Origin: Symbiodinium natans
Lineage: Eukaryota > Sar > Dinophyceae > Suessiales > Symbiodiniaceae
Reading direction: 5' to 3'
Length of the DNA: 62,000 nt
Assembly (NCBI GenBank): GCA_905221605.1
Contig: CAJNDS010001001.1
Span: 1,106,549-1,168,548, forward strand
Positions 42,701 through 54,500 of the stretch are shown here, piece by piece. Position 1 is the stretch's first letter, and each line of letters starts with the position of its first letter. A program made the translations under genes and the position numbers. The notes beneath the pieces were generated by a model. The model saw only the letters and a program-made list of their open reading frames with translations, had not been told where the DNA came from and ran no database searches.

Positions 42701-45700
42701 TACTGACGCACCAATTCTAGCTGTACTTATAACGGTACAGGGCACTCAAGGGGCTTCAAAGTGGGCTATAAGTACAGTTACAATTGGTGAATATGCACCC
42801 TGAACCGCCTAGTGCGATCCGAGTTGCCATGGTGGAGATACGAGCATTCGAGGAACTCTTGCCCGTAGAGCCTGCGTGTGAAGCTTTCGGACAAGCCAAG
42901 CTAGCCACATGGGGTCCATTCCCTAAACCCTAAACCCTCAACCCTACACCCTAAACCCTGAACCCTAAACCGGCGGTTCGAGGCTATAGGAGCCCAAGGC
43001 CCCTGACAGCTGCGGGGCTGTCTCAGGTTTATCCGCCGAGGCCTCGGGCCGGAGGTGTATAGGTTGTCAGAAAAGGCACCCCTTCCAGCTCCCCCAAAAC
43101 CATTTTTCGGACCTTTTTTTGCCTCAAATGGGTACCCCCCCCTAGGAAACCGGGGTCCGCAAGCGGACGGTTCGCCAGGACCAGAGGCAGTTGAAGCCCC
43201 TCCCAGCAGGGCCCCTCAACCCTACGATCAATCCAAGCCGAACCGTCTTTTGAACCCTAAACCCAAAAAAACCCTAAACCCCAAAGCGTGAACCTTGAGC
43301 CCTAAACCCTCAACCCTAAACCCCAAACCATAAACCATAAACCCGGAACCCTAAACCCTAAACACAACCCTTATTTTCTTGGGGTCCAGCGACTCGGGCG
43401 CTGCGGAATCACCATGCTCACGCGGATGCGCTGGGCCGGGCCGAGGCGGGTCGCGTAGCGTTAAAATTAGGGTTTAGGGTTTGGGTTTAGGGTTTAGGGT
43501 AAGGGTTAAGGGCTAATGTTGACTTCGCATTAATAACCCCCGCCCCCCCCTTCATTGATCAATCTCTCCGGCCAGGGCCTCCTCAATAATGTTCGCCTAA
43601 ATCCTGGTAGGACGTACTATTAGTTTTAGTATTAGGTAGTAGCACCACGCCCGTAAAAAACGGATTTCCCGGGTCGGATTTTACAATTGTGGCAGGTTAC
43701 AATATTGTGTTCCGGCAGCTGGATTTTACAATTGCGGCGGGAATCGCTAATGTGAAGTCAACATTAAGGGTTAAGGGTTAAGGGTTAAGGGTTTAGGGTT
43801 TAGATTTTAGGGTTTTGGGTTCAGGGTTTAGGGCTACAACATCGCCCCTTACTTCTGAGTAGCCAAGGGATCTTGGGGCAAGGTTCGTGCTTCGAGTTGC
43901 ACATAGCGCTGGCAAAATCCTAGAGTAGGTCTGACGATATAGCTTTGAAACCTCTCGAAACTGGTATGATCTATATACTTTGGAGCGCAAAGGAAAGGAG
44001 GCACCCAAAACCCTAAATCCTGAGCCCTAAACCCCTAAACGAACCAGGAAAAGGAAGGGCCCAAAACCCTAAACCCCAAATCCCCAGAACCCCAAAACAA
44101 AAACGGCACAGCGTCTGGTAGCAGACCAAGGTAAGGGAGAGCAGAATGACAGCTGTCACGCACCCGAAGCCGACCTTGGGGATTCCAGGGTTTAGGGTTG
44201 TAATTACCCGTTTTTTGAAGGGTTCCGAAATTCAGGATAAATCGTACGTGGGGGGGGTATATTAGGTGACCTCTATTTTGGGAAATGCCCACCTTTTCTG
44301 GGGATTTAGGGTTCGAATGTTGGACGTTGGGTTGGTTGCTCCGAGCAACGAGAGCCACGGGCTCACCAAGAGGGACTTGCATACCATTGAAAATGGGAAG
44401 CTGTCTTGGGATGATCATCCATTTTGTCGAATATTGTTGAGGTTTTCTAAGTTGACATCAAAGCAAGGTACCTTTGGGCAGGGGTTCATTGCAGGCCAGC
44501 CTTAAGGCACACAGCTTTACTTGGGGTGAACATTTGAAGGGAAGCCACCAGTCGCCAAAGGTTTTGGCTCCGGCCGGGGCCCAGCAGAAAGATTGCGATC
44601 GGCAACGCGTAGACAGCTGGATAGAGTCGCCAGTGCACAGCAAGCCCATAGCACACAGATGCGGCCAACCAATTCTGCCGCACTTCCAGGAGATAGATCA
44701 CAGCCTGGAATGAGGGAAGTAGGGTTCAGGGTTTAGTGTTTAGGGTTTAGGGAGTTTGGAGATTTTGTCAACAGAAGACGCTATTGTGCTGATGGACACA
44801 GGTCGGCGTCAATTAACAAAGCCTCGCGGCATAGATGAGCAGCACCACCACAGACTCACCACTCCCACGTGTGGAGATTGTGAAGCAGAACGGGTTGAAG
44901 AGCCACAGGACCAAGCCCAAGCTGGTGTGTGCGCCCGCGTGTTGCAAGATGCCATGGAGCCTCTGCTGATCTCTCCATTGACTAAACGCGGTGACTGCAT
45001 CTAGATCTGTCCTTATTGCACAAAAACCATGAGATGCACCAAGCAAAAACGATGCACCGATTCATCAAGATCGATGTCGAAGAACAAGGATGCCGCGGCC
45101 AAATCCAAGCCGGAGAAGAGAAGCTTTCCCCAGGCCTCACATGGTGCAATCCCGCCTCGCACACAGGACCCTACAGTAGCCCTAAACCCTGAAACCTAAA
45201 CCCTTTTTTGAACCCAGGCTCAATCCTGTCCAGCTGGGAAGTCGGTCACACCCGTCTAAACCCTAGCCGCCCCCCCCCCCCCCCCCCAAAAAAAAAAAAA
45301 AGAAGCAGTGTTCTGGGCAAAGTCTGGAAGCCTTGTGAAGCCATACATTCGGAAGCAGGATGAAGGCAAGCAGCGGCGTATACCCTAAGTCGGAGGTGTG
45401 AGGTTCAAATTCATGTACGTTTATGTTCCGGTTCCCGGAGACCTAGCACCAGTAGGTTGCACAGCCTTCTGGCTTCTGCGCTTACCCCGAACATGCATTC
45501 CAAAACCCGGCCTTCCAACCTTTGCCCAAAGATGACTCGATTTCAGGCTCGCGCCGGACTGATGCAGCGGGTTTTGGGGTTCTGCAGTTTAAAGGGCAAA
45601 GGGTTTAGGGTTTAGGGTTTAGGGTTTAGGGTTTAGGGTGAGAAGGGAATGCATGTCGGCAAACGCGAGCCCAGAAGCGGTACCGGGTGGCTTCGGCAGC

Positions 45701-46793
45701 GAGCAAAGCGGTCCGCGCTGCATAGGGGCTGGCCCCCAGCGTGATGGACTCAGCAGCATCCGTAAAGACCTGATTAAGTTTAGGGTTTAGGGTTTAGGGT
45801 TTAGGGTTTAGGGTTTAGGGTTTAGGGTTTAGGGTTTAGGGTTTAGGGTTTAGGGTCCCTACTTTAGCATCCTCTTTGGGCTCGTACATATACTAGCACA
45901 GGCTCTTATGTTTGTTTTTTTCACATGTTCCTTGGGGATTTGTATAAGAGCAGCTAAGGCTAGAAAACACGCAGAACAGAATTCAGTTGACTTCTGTGTG
46001 TTTTCTAGATGCCCCTACTTCCTTTAAAAGGAGACACTTGGTTGAGGGGGCAACCCCCAAATCTACCATCGTCTTAACGGTTCCCACCTGATAGTCCACA
46101 TCCGTGTAGGGCACCTGGCTGTCTCACGCTTCGACCCCACTGGCATTCTGCGGGTTTAGGTTTTAGGGTTTAGGGTTCAGGGGAAACCTCTGAAAAATGC
46201 TTCCCAGACAGTATCCCCTGAAACCCTAAACCCTAAACCCTAAACCCAATAAGGAGAATGTACCAACGATATGCAGTGACCTCGCCTGATTCGGGTGGCA
46301 GAACACGCGCAGGGCTCCAGAGCAGGAGTTGCATGACACACTCTGCTTGATGGGTCCCTTTTGGGGAAGCCCTAAGGGGTTGAGGGTTTAGGGTAAAGCA
46401 TGGGCCATGAAGTGGATCAGTCCTTCATCTTGATTCCCCCAGGGTCGCAGCTGCACTCAGGCGGTTGGTTTAGGGTTTAGGGTTTAGGGCTCCCCCTCCC
46501 TCCCGCGTTGTGGCTGTAAGAGGGCCAAAGGGGATGTACCAGGGACTCAGTTTACCTACAGTTTAGTCGTAGCTACCCCTGAATTCGTAGGTATAGCCCA
46601 TTAAACTGAGAGAGTCCCCGGTAGGCAGTGTTGGGATTTGATGACTGTTCAACCTCATGCTAAGCACAGTAGAAGCTTGGCTGTCGCAATTTCACAAAAG
46701 CCCCGCCTCTGCGAAGTAGTCTTGAACCTCCGCCACTGCAATGAGCACCAATCTGAGAATGGCGGCCGAGATCTTCAATGTTCTCGGATGAAC
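39755..46793 (-). CDS. PIGM: GPI mannosyltransferase I, catalytic subunit (PIG-M, GT50)
   Basis: ER multi-pass enzyme that adds the first mannose, from dolichol-phosphate-mannose, to the GPI-anchor precursor; its usual partner is PIG-X. Twelve exons, all phases agreeing: 46707-46793, 46088-46114, 45679-45769, 45332-45384, 45056-45135, 44831-44960 (3' end could be 44828), 44549-44704, 44116-44174, 42828-42871, 42024-42120, 40747-40837, then 40162-40257 and 39755-39925 (TAG stop; 13 blocks counting the last). Landmarks: DxD motif in VPYTDVDYQ (residues 34-36), RYTPL-type join (RYRYTPLLAF), AWGKLLFSGLDL, LWLFNPFCFTISTRGS, YGLAVHWRLYPAVYALP, LYGQEFLE, RRDPQHNFSVYFYPVALY, AFVATNK, TAQYFVWWLCLVP, WLLWAYLLEF. 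About 393 aa recovered against about 420 in animals; the first short exon with the start codon is missing. Donors are mostly GC. Confidence 0.92.
40274..40544. mobile_element. MITE-A copy interrupted by telomere-like DNA and by a nested MITE-D
   Basis: Left arm from 40274 (CTACTTGACGGTTCACGGG). The right arm is split: ...CCCATGA, MITE-D, then ATGAAGCTCCAAGAAG. Confidence 0.65.
40413..40530. mobile_element. MITE-D copy nested in MITE-A, ATGA target duplication
   Basis: CTATACTCCCCCTAG left and AACGGGGGTGTAG right, flanked by ATGA on both sides; the A-rich core includes (AAT)n. Confidence 0.75.
40840..41041. mobile_element. MITE-A related copy at the end of a PIG-M intron
   Basis: Its end reads CCTCCAAGCAAG on the minus strand, and this AG is the acceptor of PIG-M exon 40747-40837. 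A second GGAGGTTCA arm lies inside. Confidence 0.55.
41208..41331. mobile_element. MITE-E copy
   Basis: CTAGGATGCCCAGTAGTACC left and GGTTACTGGGCAACCTAG right, AGGGCACCCTTT inside. Confidence 0.55.
42686..42812. mobile_element. MITE-A copy in a PIG-M intron
   Basis: Starts GCTTGGAGGTTCATGG and ends CCTGAACCGCCTAGT, within the intron after exon 42828-42871. Confidence 0.6.
43513..43766. mobile_element. MITE-F copy
   Basis: TAATGTTGACTTCGCATTA left and TAATGTGAAGTCAACATTA right, about 254 bp, flanked by AGGG on both sides (4 bp duplication within a telomere-like run). Confidence 0.7.
45779..45856. repeat. TTTAGGG array in PIG-M
   Basis: About 11 units, 10 bp upstream of exon 45679-45769. Confidence 0.9.
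46542..46619. mobile_element. MITE-K in the first recognised PIG-M intron
   Basis: GGGACTCAGTTTA left and TAAACTGAGAGAGTCCCC right. Confidence 0.55.
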
Positions 46794-48311
46794 CTGGCAA
46801 ACCCTGCGGTGTGGTCAGTAAACCTCTCCCCGTCCTAGCTCCTCTGCAGCCCTGCTACAACCCAGGCAAGCACCCCATAAGCCTCCAACCTAACGCCAAC
46901 CTAACCCCTAAGCCACCAAGACACACCCTGCGCCCGCTCAATACCAACGACGCATGCTGTCCTCCTCCCCTCTCCCCCCCCTTCCCCCCCCTTCCCCCCC
47001 CTTCCCCCCCCCCCCCCACCCCCCTTCCTCCCTTCCCGAGCCCACCTTTTCAACAGAGTGGAGCAGCGCATCCATGGCTCCCTTCCTAGACGTATGCGCC
47101 TTGTCTTGGCACCCTACAACGCCACGAGACGTGTTCTGCGATGAAATGGACAGCTTTGTTCTTTGATTTGTAGCTTTGAATCTAGGGTTCAGGGTATAAA
47201 GGGTCTAGGGTTGAGCTGAAGAAGCACACCACTTAAGACTTGGGCTCTTCAGGGCTTTAGGGTTGGGGGGGTTCAGGTTTAGGGACTTAGGGGTTTGGGG
47301 TTTGGCCGTTTGGAGATCTCGGTGCCTGTCCCTGGACTGTCGCGCCGTGCAGGGTTGAGCAAGACAGGGCAGTGGGCTTGAATCTTACGTGCCTGCCCTT
47401 GCTGACTGTTTAAGCCCTCAACTTTCAAACGCCCTACACGACACAAACCCAAAGTGGGCAGACCACTAACCATATCGAAATAAGGGTACCCTTGTTGGTG
47501 TTGGTTACTTTATAAGGCAACCAAAACCAACAAGAAGGTGAAAACAGGGGCTTATCTGACCTTGCAACTGTAAACCCTAAACCCATATAAGCTCTGAAGC
47601 CCCTAAGCTTTATGCCCTCATAAGGTTCACAAAACTGACTTGCCTTCGACACCTGGGGGATGTTGAGGGCTTGTGCGGTTTATGGAGTAGGTGTAGGGTT
47701 TAGGGTTTAGGGCCTTTTTGGAGTTTAGGAATTCAGAGCTTACAGCTCGCCCGGGTGCGGTTTTGGGCTTTCAGGGGCTTTGCATGATCTACAATGCCAC
47801 TGAAAGGTGTGTTGGCGGGCCTCGTGCTGTTTCAGACCTGCGACCTGATAGGCATCCCAAAATCCCTGACCTAAGATGAGAGCAGAAAACACTCAACGAT
47901 TCTGGAAGAAGGGCTTACTCAGTATTGGCCGTTAGGGAATGGATGATAGTTAGTAAAGCAATCCACAAAATATGGAGAAAAACCGTCGTAGCCATGCAGC
48001 ATTTTTTCCTGAGAAAGCTTAAAGACATCGTCGAGTCGTCGACACAAGTCCAGGATTTGTCCGCAACTGTCTCAAAACAAATCCGCAACCCTGCTCTAAA
48101 CCCGAAGTGCGCTGCAAGCCCAGCAGGCCCTCTCTCTCTCTCTCTCCCTGTCTCCCTCTCTCATGGTTAGGGGCTTAATTAAGGGGTCCTGTCAGACGCA
48201 ATGCTCGTTGGGGTTATAAGTGCTACTCTAAATCCTAAGCCCTAAACCCTAAACCCTAAACCCCTGTCCCCAAACCCTCCGGCAACTGCGAGCTCACAGA
48301 TCCCAGGCCTC
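46794..48311. other. spacer upstream of PIG-M
   Basis: The PIG-M start exon should be here but was not identified. Visible: a C/T-rich tract (46975-47030), a CT microsatellite (about 48131-48165) and short telomeric runs. Confidence 0.4.
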
Positions 48312-48393
48312 CGCGAACGCCTGCGGGGCCGGCGGCGGCAAGCCTGCGAAGGGACTGCTTTCAAGGAGCCTACTGTTAAACAGTGGAATGTAT

Positions 48394-48422
48394 TGGGATG
48401 TTCCCCCTTATGCTAGTTGACT
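48394..48422. mobile_element. MITE-C end fragment
   Basis: GGGATGTTCCCCCTTATGCT only. Confidence 0.4.
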
Positions 48423-49328
48423 ACTTTTTTTCCGTTGAAGCTTCAGATTTAGATCTAGAGACCCAATGAGGTGTATTGTTTAAGGAAGGGGGTATGGATT
48501 GTTTCCAACTTAGATCCCAATCGCAATTCCTTCCCGGAGTTCTACAAGCCATGAGATGCACCATAGGGAAGAAAGGGTCGCTTTTGTTGCGGGGTGTACT
48601 ATCAACGGGAGGCAAACCTACGAGAAGCGGATCATCAGGACAGAGCTGGGCCTCCGCGTCTTTCGGGCTTTGGGAGTTCTTCAGGCTTTGGGGCCAGCAG
48701 CCGCGAGAGCTTCTGGCTTCGGCTCTGGCTTTGCAGCAGCCAGACTCACGGGGTTTTTCGGGTTTAGAACCAGTTGCAGCCCCTTCTTTGACTCACGCCT
48801 CATACGCAACGACATCACCACAATGACAGGATGCGTAAGACATACTCCTGCGGATAACTCCACACAATGACAGCCGCCCCCCACATCTGCCAGCAACTGT
48901 AACTGAAGCCACCTCTGAGTGCCGGATCGCGAAACAAACTTTGAAGATTGGGGTTCCTTGCAAAGGTTTCACGGTTTCACCATTGATCGGCTGATGGGCC
49001 TGGGCTCTCATTCCCTGTTCTACTGTACAAGCCAGGCCTATTTTACCCAGCAGCCACGACATTCGTAGAGCCAGACCTATAAGTTGAAACCTTGAGCTCT
49101 TAGGATGTTTTCTCCCTAAATGTTTGGGGTTTAATTAGGGTTAAGGGTTGAAGGTTCAGGGATACTTACTTAGCCCTAAGCCCCTGAAGCCTAAGAACCC
49201 TGGGCGCACGCCCAGTGCCACCCGACCCAATACAACATTGCAGCTTGCGTTTGCGTGCGCACGAGCCCGCTCAAAACCCTAACCCTCATAGCTTCCTTGA
49301 GGACCGAAGTGACCCTCCGCAGGGCTTG

Positions 49329-49400
49329 ATGGTTCATATACCTAAAAAGGAAATTATGGTAGTCTATGGGTATATGACCCCAGTTTTAGGGTTCATTTGA
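49329..49400. repeat. dispersed repeat L, copy 2
   Basis: ATGGTTCATATACCT ... TATGACCCCAGTTTTAGGGT. Confidence 0.5.
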
Positions 49401-50202
49401 TTTACCAAGGGTTCAGCCTTCTTGAGGGCACGGGGTTGCTTGGCCAGGTTTAGTGCAAATCTGGGTTTGGGCTAGCGACCCCGAAACTCCTAACCCTGAA
49501 CCCGGAAACACCCAAGCCCTGTGCAGCCACGGTGCACAGGCAGCACGAACAGGAATGCAACACGGGCCATGGTCCCTCAGGGTGTCTTGGGTTTAAGGTG
49601 CATTCAGGGTTGATTAGGTTGTAGGCTTTAGGGTTTATGAGGTTGTTGTTCCCCACCCTCGCTGTGGGTTGTGAGGTTTTGAACTCAACTTACCCTTCTC
49701 CTCGCCCGGAACTCTTCTCCTATGCCTGGAGTGCCCAACCCCAGAGTGTCCCTGAAGTGCCCAATTCCAGCGTGTCCCTGGAGTACCCAACCCCAGAGTG
49801 TCCCTGGAGTGCCCACCCCCAGAGTATCTCTACCCAGAGAGTGTGGGGATGTTCAAAGCAAAATAATATTCGGGTTATCGGGCTATACATGGGGTTACAG
49901 GCTACATGGTTCTCGAACCATCGCGAGAACAGCAGGGAGGTTCATTCCCAGGATGTGTCCTACAACGCCAAGATACGGTCAGTGCCCAATTCATGTTCCC
50001 TCCCGTCGGCTTGCGCCAAAACACTGGACTATACGGACAATGCTCCCTTAGATCCATGCTGCAACATTCGTGGCTGATAGCCCCCTTGAGATAAGCAGAC
50101 AAACATAACTCCAAACGGCCCGTAGACTGCCCAGGCCAGGGCCCCAAGTCCGGCTGACCATCTAATTTCAACAAGGAAAATATGCATATATAACTATATA
50201 TG

Positions 50203-50225
50203 TGCGTATATATATATATATATAC
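50203..50225. repeat. TA microsatellite
   Basis: (TA)n inside a wider AT-rich stretch (50175-50330). Confidence 0.75.
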
Positions 50226-50967
50226 ACAAATATGTCACATATCTACGTGCTTGTTTTGCTCTCTCACTACGTATGTATATAAGTTGAATACATGTACATA
50301 CACATAAACCAGCAGTTTGGAATTATAGAAGGTATTCACCTCAAGACTTAACTGACCCGTTCATCACAGCTCGCTCCAAGCAGCTGGTAGTGAGCGGTGC
50401 GAGAAGGACGGCGGAGGAGCGAAGGCTAGCAGATCGCACAAATGCTGCGGAGGCACGCTTTATATATGGGTAATTCCAAAAATATGGGGGACCCCATATG
50501 CCATGTACACCCAAATATTGTGTACATTCCTTCTTCCACGAGACCTCCCCAAAAAAGGGTACCCCCCGTTTCGGAAACCCCCCCCCCCCCCCAGAATGGA
50601 AACTAGCCACTCCGACACATTGTCCGGCAGCCCTCCTCCACAAAAAAGTCATCGAGCCCTTTCAACAATCAAGCCAACAAGCTCCCTTCCTCTCCCGCCC
50701 CCTCACTCCCGCTCTCCCAAAACGCCTCTCAGACGGTCGCCATGGCATCTCCGGATGCTGCAGCCCAAGGACACAGCGACTCTTCAAGTTTAAAGCAGGG
50801 GTCTTCCTGGAACCCTCTGAACTACCCTGAGTACCCCCCGATCAAGCATCCGGCCCTCGAAGAAAATACAGGACTTCCAGCTTGCAAGATTTGGTGTGGA
50901 GGAAGGTGCCAGACGAATCGGCGACAAGCTGCAGCTGTTCTGTTGTGAATGAAGCTCCGAGCATTCC

Positions 50968-51053
50968 CTATCCTTCCAGGGACCTGATCATTGACCTAAT
51001 CATTAGGTTACTGGAGCTCCTAAGGACCCATAATTAGGTCCCTGGAAGGATAG
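50968..51053. mobile_element. MITE-G, perfect 18 bp inverted ends
   Basis: CTATCCTTCCAGGGACCT and AGGTCCCTGGAAGGATAG, 86 bp in all. Confidence 0.75.
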
Positions 51054-51538
51054 CCCTAAACCCTAAACCCTAAACCGCAAGCCCTCAACCTCTAAGGCTT
51101 GGTTCTAGGATGCTCAGGAGGTTTAGGAGGCGTTTAGGCCGTTCAGGGTCATGTCATGGACAGGTTCTTGGTTCCTCGGAGGCCCCGAGCCGCTTCTTAA
51201 ACCCTGAGTCACGGTCTGAGTTTAGGGTTTAGGGTTTAAGCCAAACACCTACACCGCGCCCTCTGGTGCCGAGCCGGACGATGCAGGGGGCTCAGGGTTT
51301 GGGGTTTAGGGCGACTTAGCGACCACCCGGCACCTGCAACTGAAACCCACAACCTACTCCGGAAGAACGTGCGCCGCCCTGCCCAGCGGCCCCAAGTATC
51401 GGGCCATTTGCGCGACAAACCGAAAGCCCTAAATCCCAAACCCTACACCCTAAACCCTTTTTTTGAACCTGGAGCTGCTTCATGCCAGGACTGAGGGCCC
51501 CTAAACCCTAAACCCGAAGTACGCCCGGAGTACTCAGC

Positions 51539-54500
51539 CGAGTTGCTGGTCGAAGGCCATGAACTGAACGCCGGCATAGGGCATGACCTCTCTGGAGGTT
51601 CAGGGATTGTAGGGGTTGGGGTTTAGGGTTTAGGGTTTAGGGTTTAGGGTTTAGGGTTTAGGGTTTAGGGTTTAGGGTTTAGGGTTTAGGGTTTAGGGTT
51701 TAGGGTTTAGGGTTTAGGGTTTAGGGTTTAGGGTTTAGGGTTTAGGGTTTAGGGTGTAGGGGCAAGGGTTTGTGGGTTCAGGCTTCTGGGATTTGGGGGA
51801 AAAGGACACTCCCGCCAGCTAGTGCTGTTTGGATGAGGCCTTTGCAGCAGAAGTGGACTCTCAGCTGCAGCAAGCTCTAAATGAAGAAGTGCCATGTCTG
51901 AAATCCCCGCGAGCCCCTAAGCAAGCGCCCACGAGCCCCGGAAAACAAAGCCCAGGGCTCTCTCAAGCGCATGGTATCAGCAACCCTAAGCCCTAATGTG
52001 CAACCCTATTCAACCCTAAAAAACCCAGAGCCCCAACAAGCACAAGTGAGCCCTGAAACCATCACCTTTTTTTGAACCAGCACTCTCTCACGTGCCCGGA
52101 AGGTGGAGCACCTGAACCCTAAACCCTGAACCCTATAAACCCTAAACCCTGAACCCTAAACCCTGAACCATAAACCTTGAACCCTAAACCCCAAACCCTA
52201 AACCCAATAAGCCCTGAAACCAGGGCCTGGAGCACCACGGCAAGGTTGCCTCGCCAGAGGCCCCAGGGTCCCTCGAGTCGCACGATGTCCACGCCGCGGT
52301 GGAAGAAGCCTCAGAAGGTGGCCCGGTTTAGGGTTTAGGGTTTAGGGTTTAGGGTTTAGGGTTGAGGGTTTAGGGTTTAAAGGTTTTTTGGGTACTTCGA
52401 AGTAAGGACCTTTCGGTACCCTACATAAGCTGAGAACCATAGCGACCATGCTTGCGGTGGATGGACAAATGCTTGCATGACGCCTTTGCGTGACAAGTGT
52501 GCGACGGTTGGCAATCGCTCCCCGCACCCCTCGAATTTCAATGTTGCGTGCGCACGCGGGGTGATGCAGGATTTCGGTCATTCGTGCACATGCCCTTTCG
52601 AAGCGTTGTAGCGAGAGCACTGGGTGACCAGCAAAAACTTTCGACCATCAACAGTATGGCATTACTTATAATGACCCTAACCCTAAACCCTAAACCCTAA
52701 AATGAACCTCCAAGTAACCTTTCAGAGGCCTAATGGTTAGGTTACTTGCGCTTTGGAGGAGGACGGGTGGCGAGGACGACGCCGACGATTACTACTTCGA
52801 ATCATTAGGGTTTAGGGTCCATAGGGCTTAGGGAAGATTACTACTTCGAATCATTAGGTGTTAGGGTTTAGGGCTTAGGCCTTAGGGAAGACCACGTTCT
52901 CTTCACAAAGGACGTCTTGAATGGCGGACCGGAAGCAGAATACTCCTAGAACCCCAAAACCAGTCTGTTTATTGTAGGTTGTGCTTTCCCAAACCCCGTT
53001 TTGCAACAGACTTGCCAGTTCGCCCCCGGCATTCACATACTGAACCCTAAGCCCTGAATATCTTCGGCATCTCTAGGCCTTTCGGCATCTCTAGGCCTTT
53101 GTGGAGGAGGCCGGGGGGAGGGCTCAGGGTTTAGGGTTTCGGGTTTAAAGGACCCTGACAACCCTCTGATGCTGCCGCGATCACCGCGTAAACTGAAGAC
53201 CCGCTTCCGGTGGACCTGGAAAAGGATCCTCAGCAGCCCATGCACTTCTCGTCTTACGTGGTAGAGGAGGGGACAGGGTGTACTACAACCCAAAGCCCGA
53301 AGTCCAAAGCCCAAAACCCTGACCTTGGGCTTCGAATCGAGGGCCCGAAGCCCATGACCCAGTTTGAATCAAGCACGTCTGGGACTCATACTCGGAGGCG
53401 CCATGGGCACTTATAAGTAGTCAACCAACCCGGGACATCCCCAGCTCCGAGGCTTTGGGGCAAAGTCCTGCGCGGAAGCTCGAACGCCCTGAACCCTAAA
53501 CCCTAAACCCTAAACCCTAAGGCCCAAAATTGAGGCTGAAGGGCGGTCTTCAGTCCTCAGCCCCAAACCTCTTCTGGTTCTTAGTAGGGGATGAAGGCCC
53601 TATATATACCCTTTAAGGGCTTATTTCGGGTTCCCTACTAATACCCTTTAAGGGCTTATATATGGTTCCCTACCAATACCCTTTAAGGGCTTATGTATGG
53701 TTCCCTACTAATACCCTTTAAGGGCTTATATATGGTTCCCTACTAATAGGCTTAAGGGGTTTGGGGTTTCGGGTACTTGGAGGTTCACTGGAACTGATAC
53801 GTGGGGTTATATGTAAGGTAACAATGGTTAGAACCTAATTTAGGGTGCTGACTATTTCACTGCCCATGAACCTTCAAGTAGCCCTAAACCCTTTTTGCAT
53901 CCGGGCTCTATGCGATATCTGGCGGGGACCCAAGACTCAACCCACTTTGCTCAACCCTAAACCCTAATAAGTCCTGGGGTTTAGGGTTTAGGGTTTAGGG
54001 TTTAGGGTTTAGGGTACTTGAGCACCCAGTTCACCATATTTCGTGGGGAGGCGCCGTATTCGGTCCATCGGTGCTGTGATCGTCTTGCTGACCTCGGATT
54101 TCCCCGGTTCAAGAGGTTAAAGGTTTAGGGTTCAGGGTTTGGGGGTTTAGGGGTTCAGGGGTTGGGGCGAGTTCACCCAACTAAATGTGCTTTTAGGGCG
54201 GGTGCGTTTTTGCGAGCACCCTTTTTGCGGCCCGAATCCCTTCATCCTTCTTTGAAAACCCAGACTCAGACCCTAAACCCGAATTAATCCCTTTATCTAA
54301 GCCTGGAAGTGGGGGCTTTAGGGTTGAGATTGGGCGCTTTGGCTCTTGCACTCGCGCATTGAGACTGGTTTTAGGGTTTCGGGATGAGGGTCTGGCTTCG
54401 GGCTTAGGGCTTATGGCTTGGGGCTTGGGTCTTTTTGGGTGTAGAGGCGGGAGGCTCTGGAGGTGGTTTGAGGCTGATGAAGGCGTTTTAAAGTCACCGT

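Larger units (their letters stand above)
48312..49570 (-). pseudogene. secreted-protein family copy 0: only the first two exons found
   Basis: Exon 49542-49570 (ATG at 49570, MARVAFLFV, phase 2, GC donor) splices in phase to 48312-48343 (LAAAGPAGVR, GA donor), matching the signal-peptide exon pair of copies 2-4. None of the later conserved exons could be found before PIG-M begins; a faint match near 48105-48130 has changed residues. It is probably a truncated paralogue left upstream of PIG-M, though a diverged gene is possible. Confidence 0.45.
49571..51538. other. region between copy 0 and the carrier gene
   Basis: Should hold further carrier exons (second and third repeats), not resolved. 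A minus-strand stretch at 50105-50165 (AGLGALAWAVYGPFG) is membrane-like. Also a TA microsatellite (50203-50225), a C-tract (50580-50592) and MITE-G (50968-51053). Confidence 0.35.

Noticed and set aside
49902-50174. ORFs on both strands around 50 kb
   Set aside because: No consistent frame; one segment may be a carrier exon but the PxD signature is not preserved.
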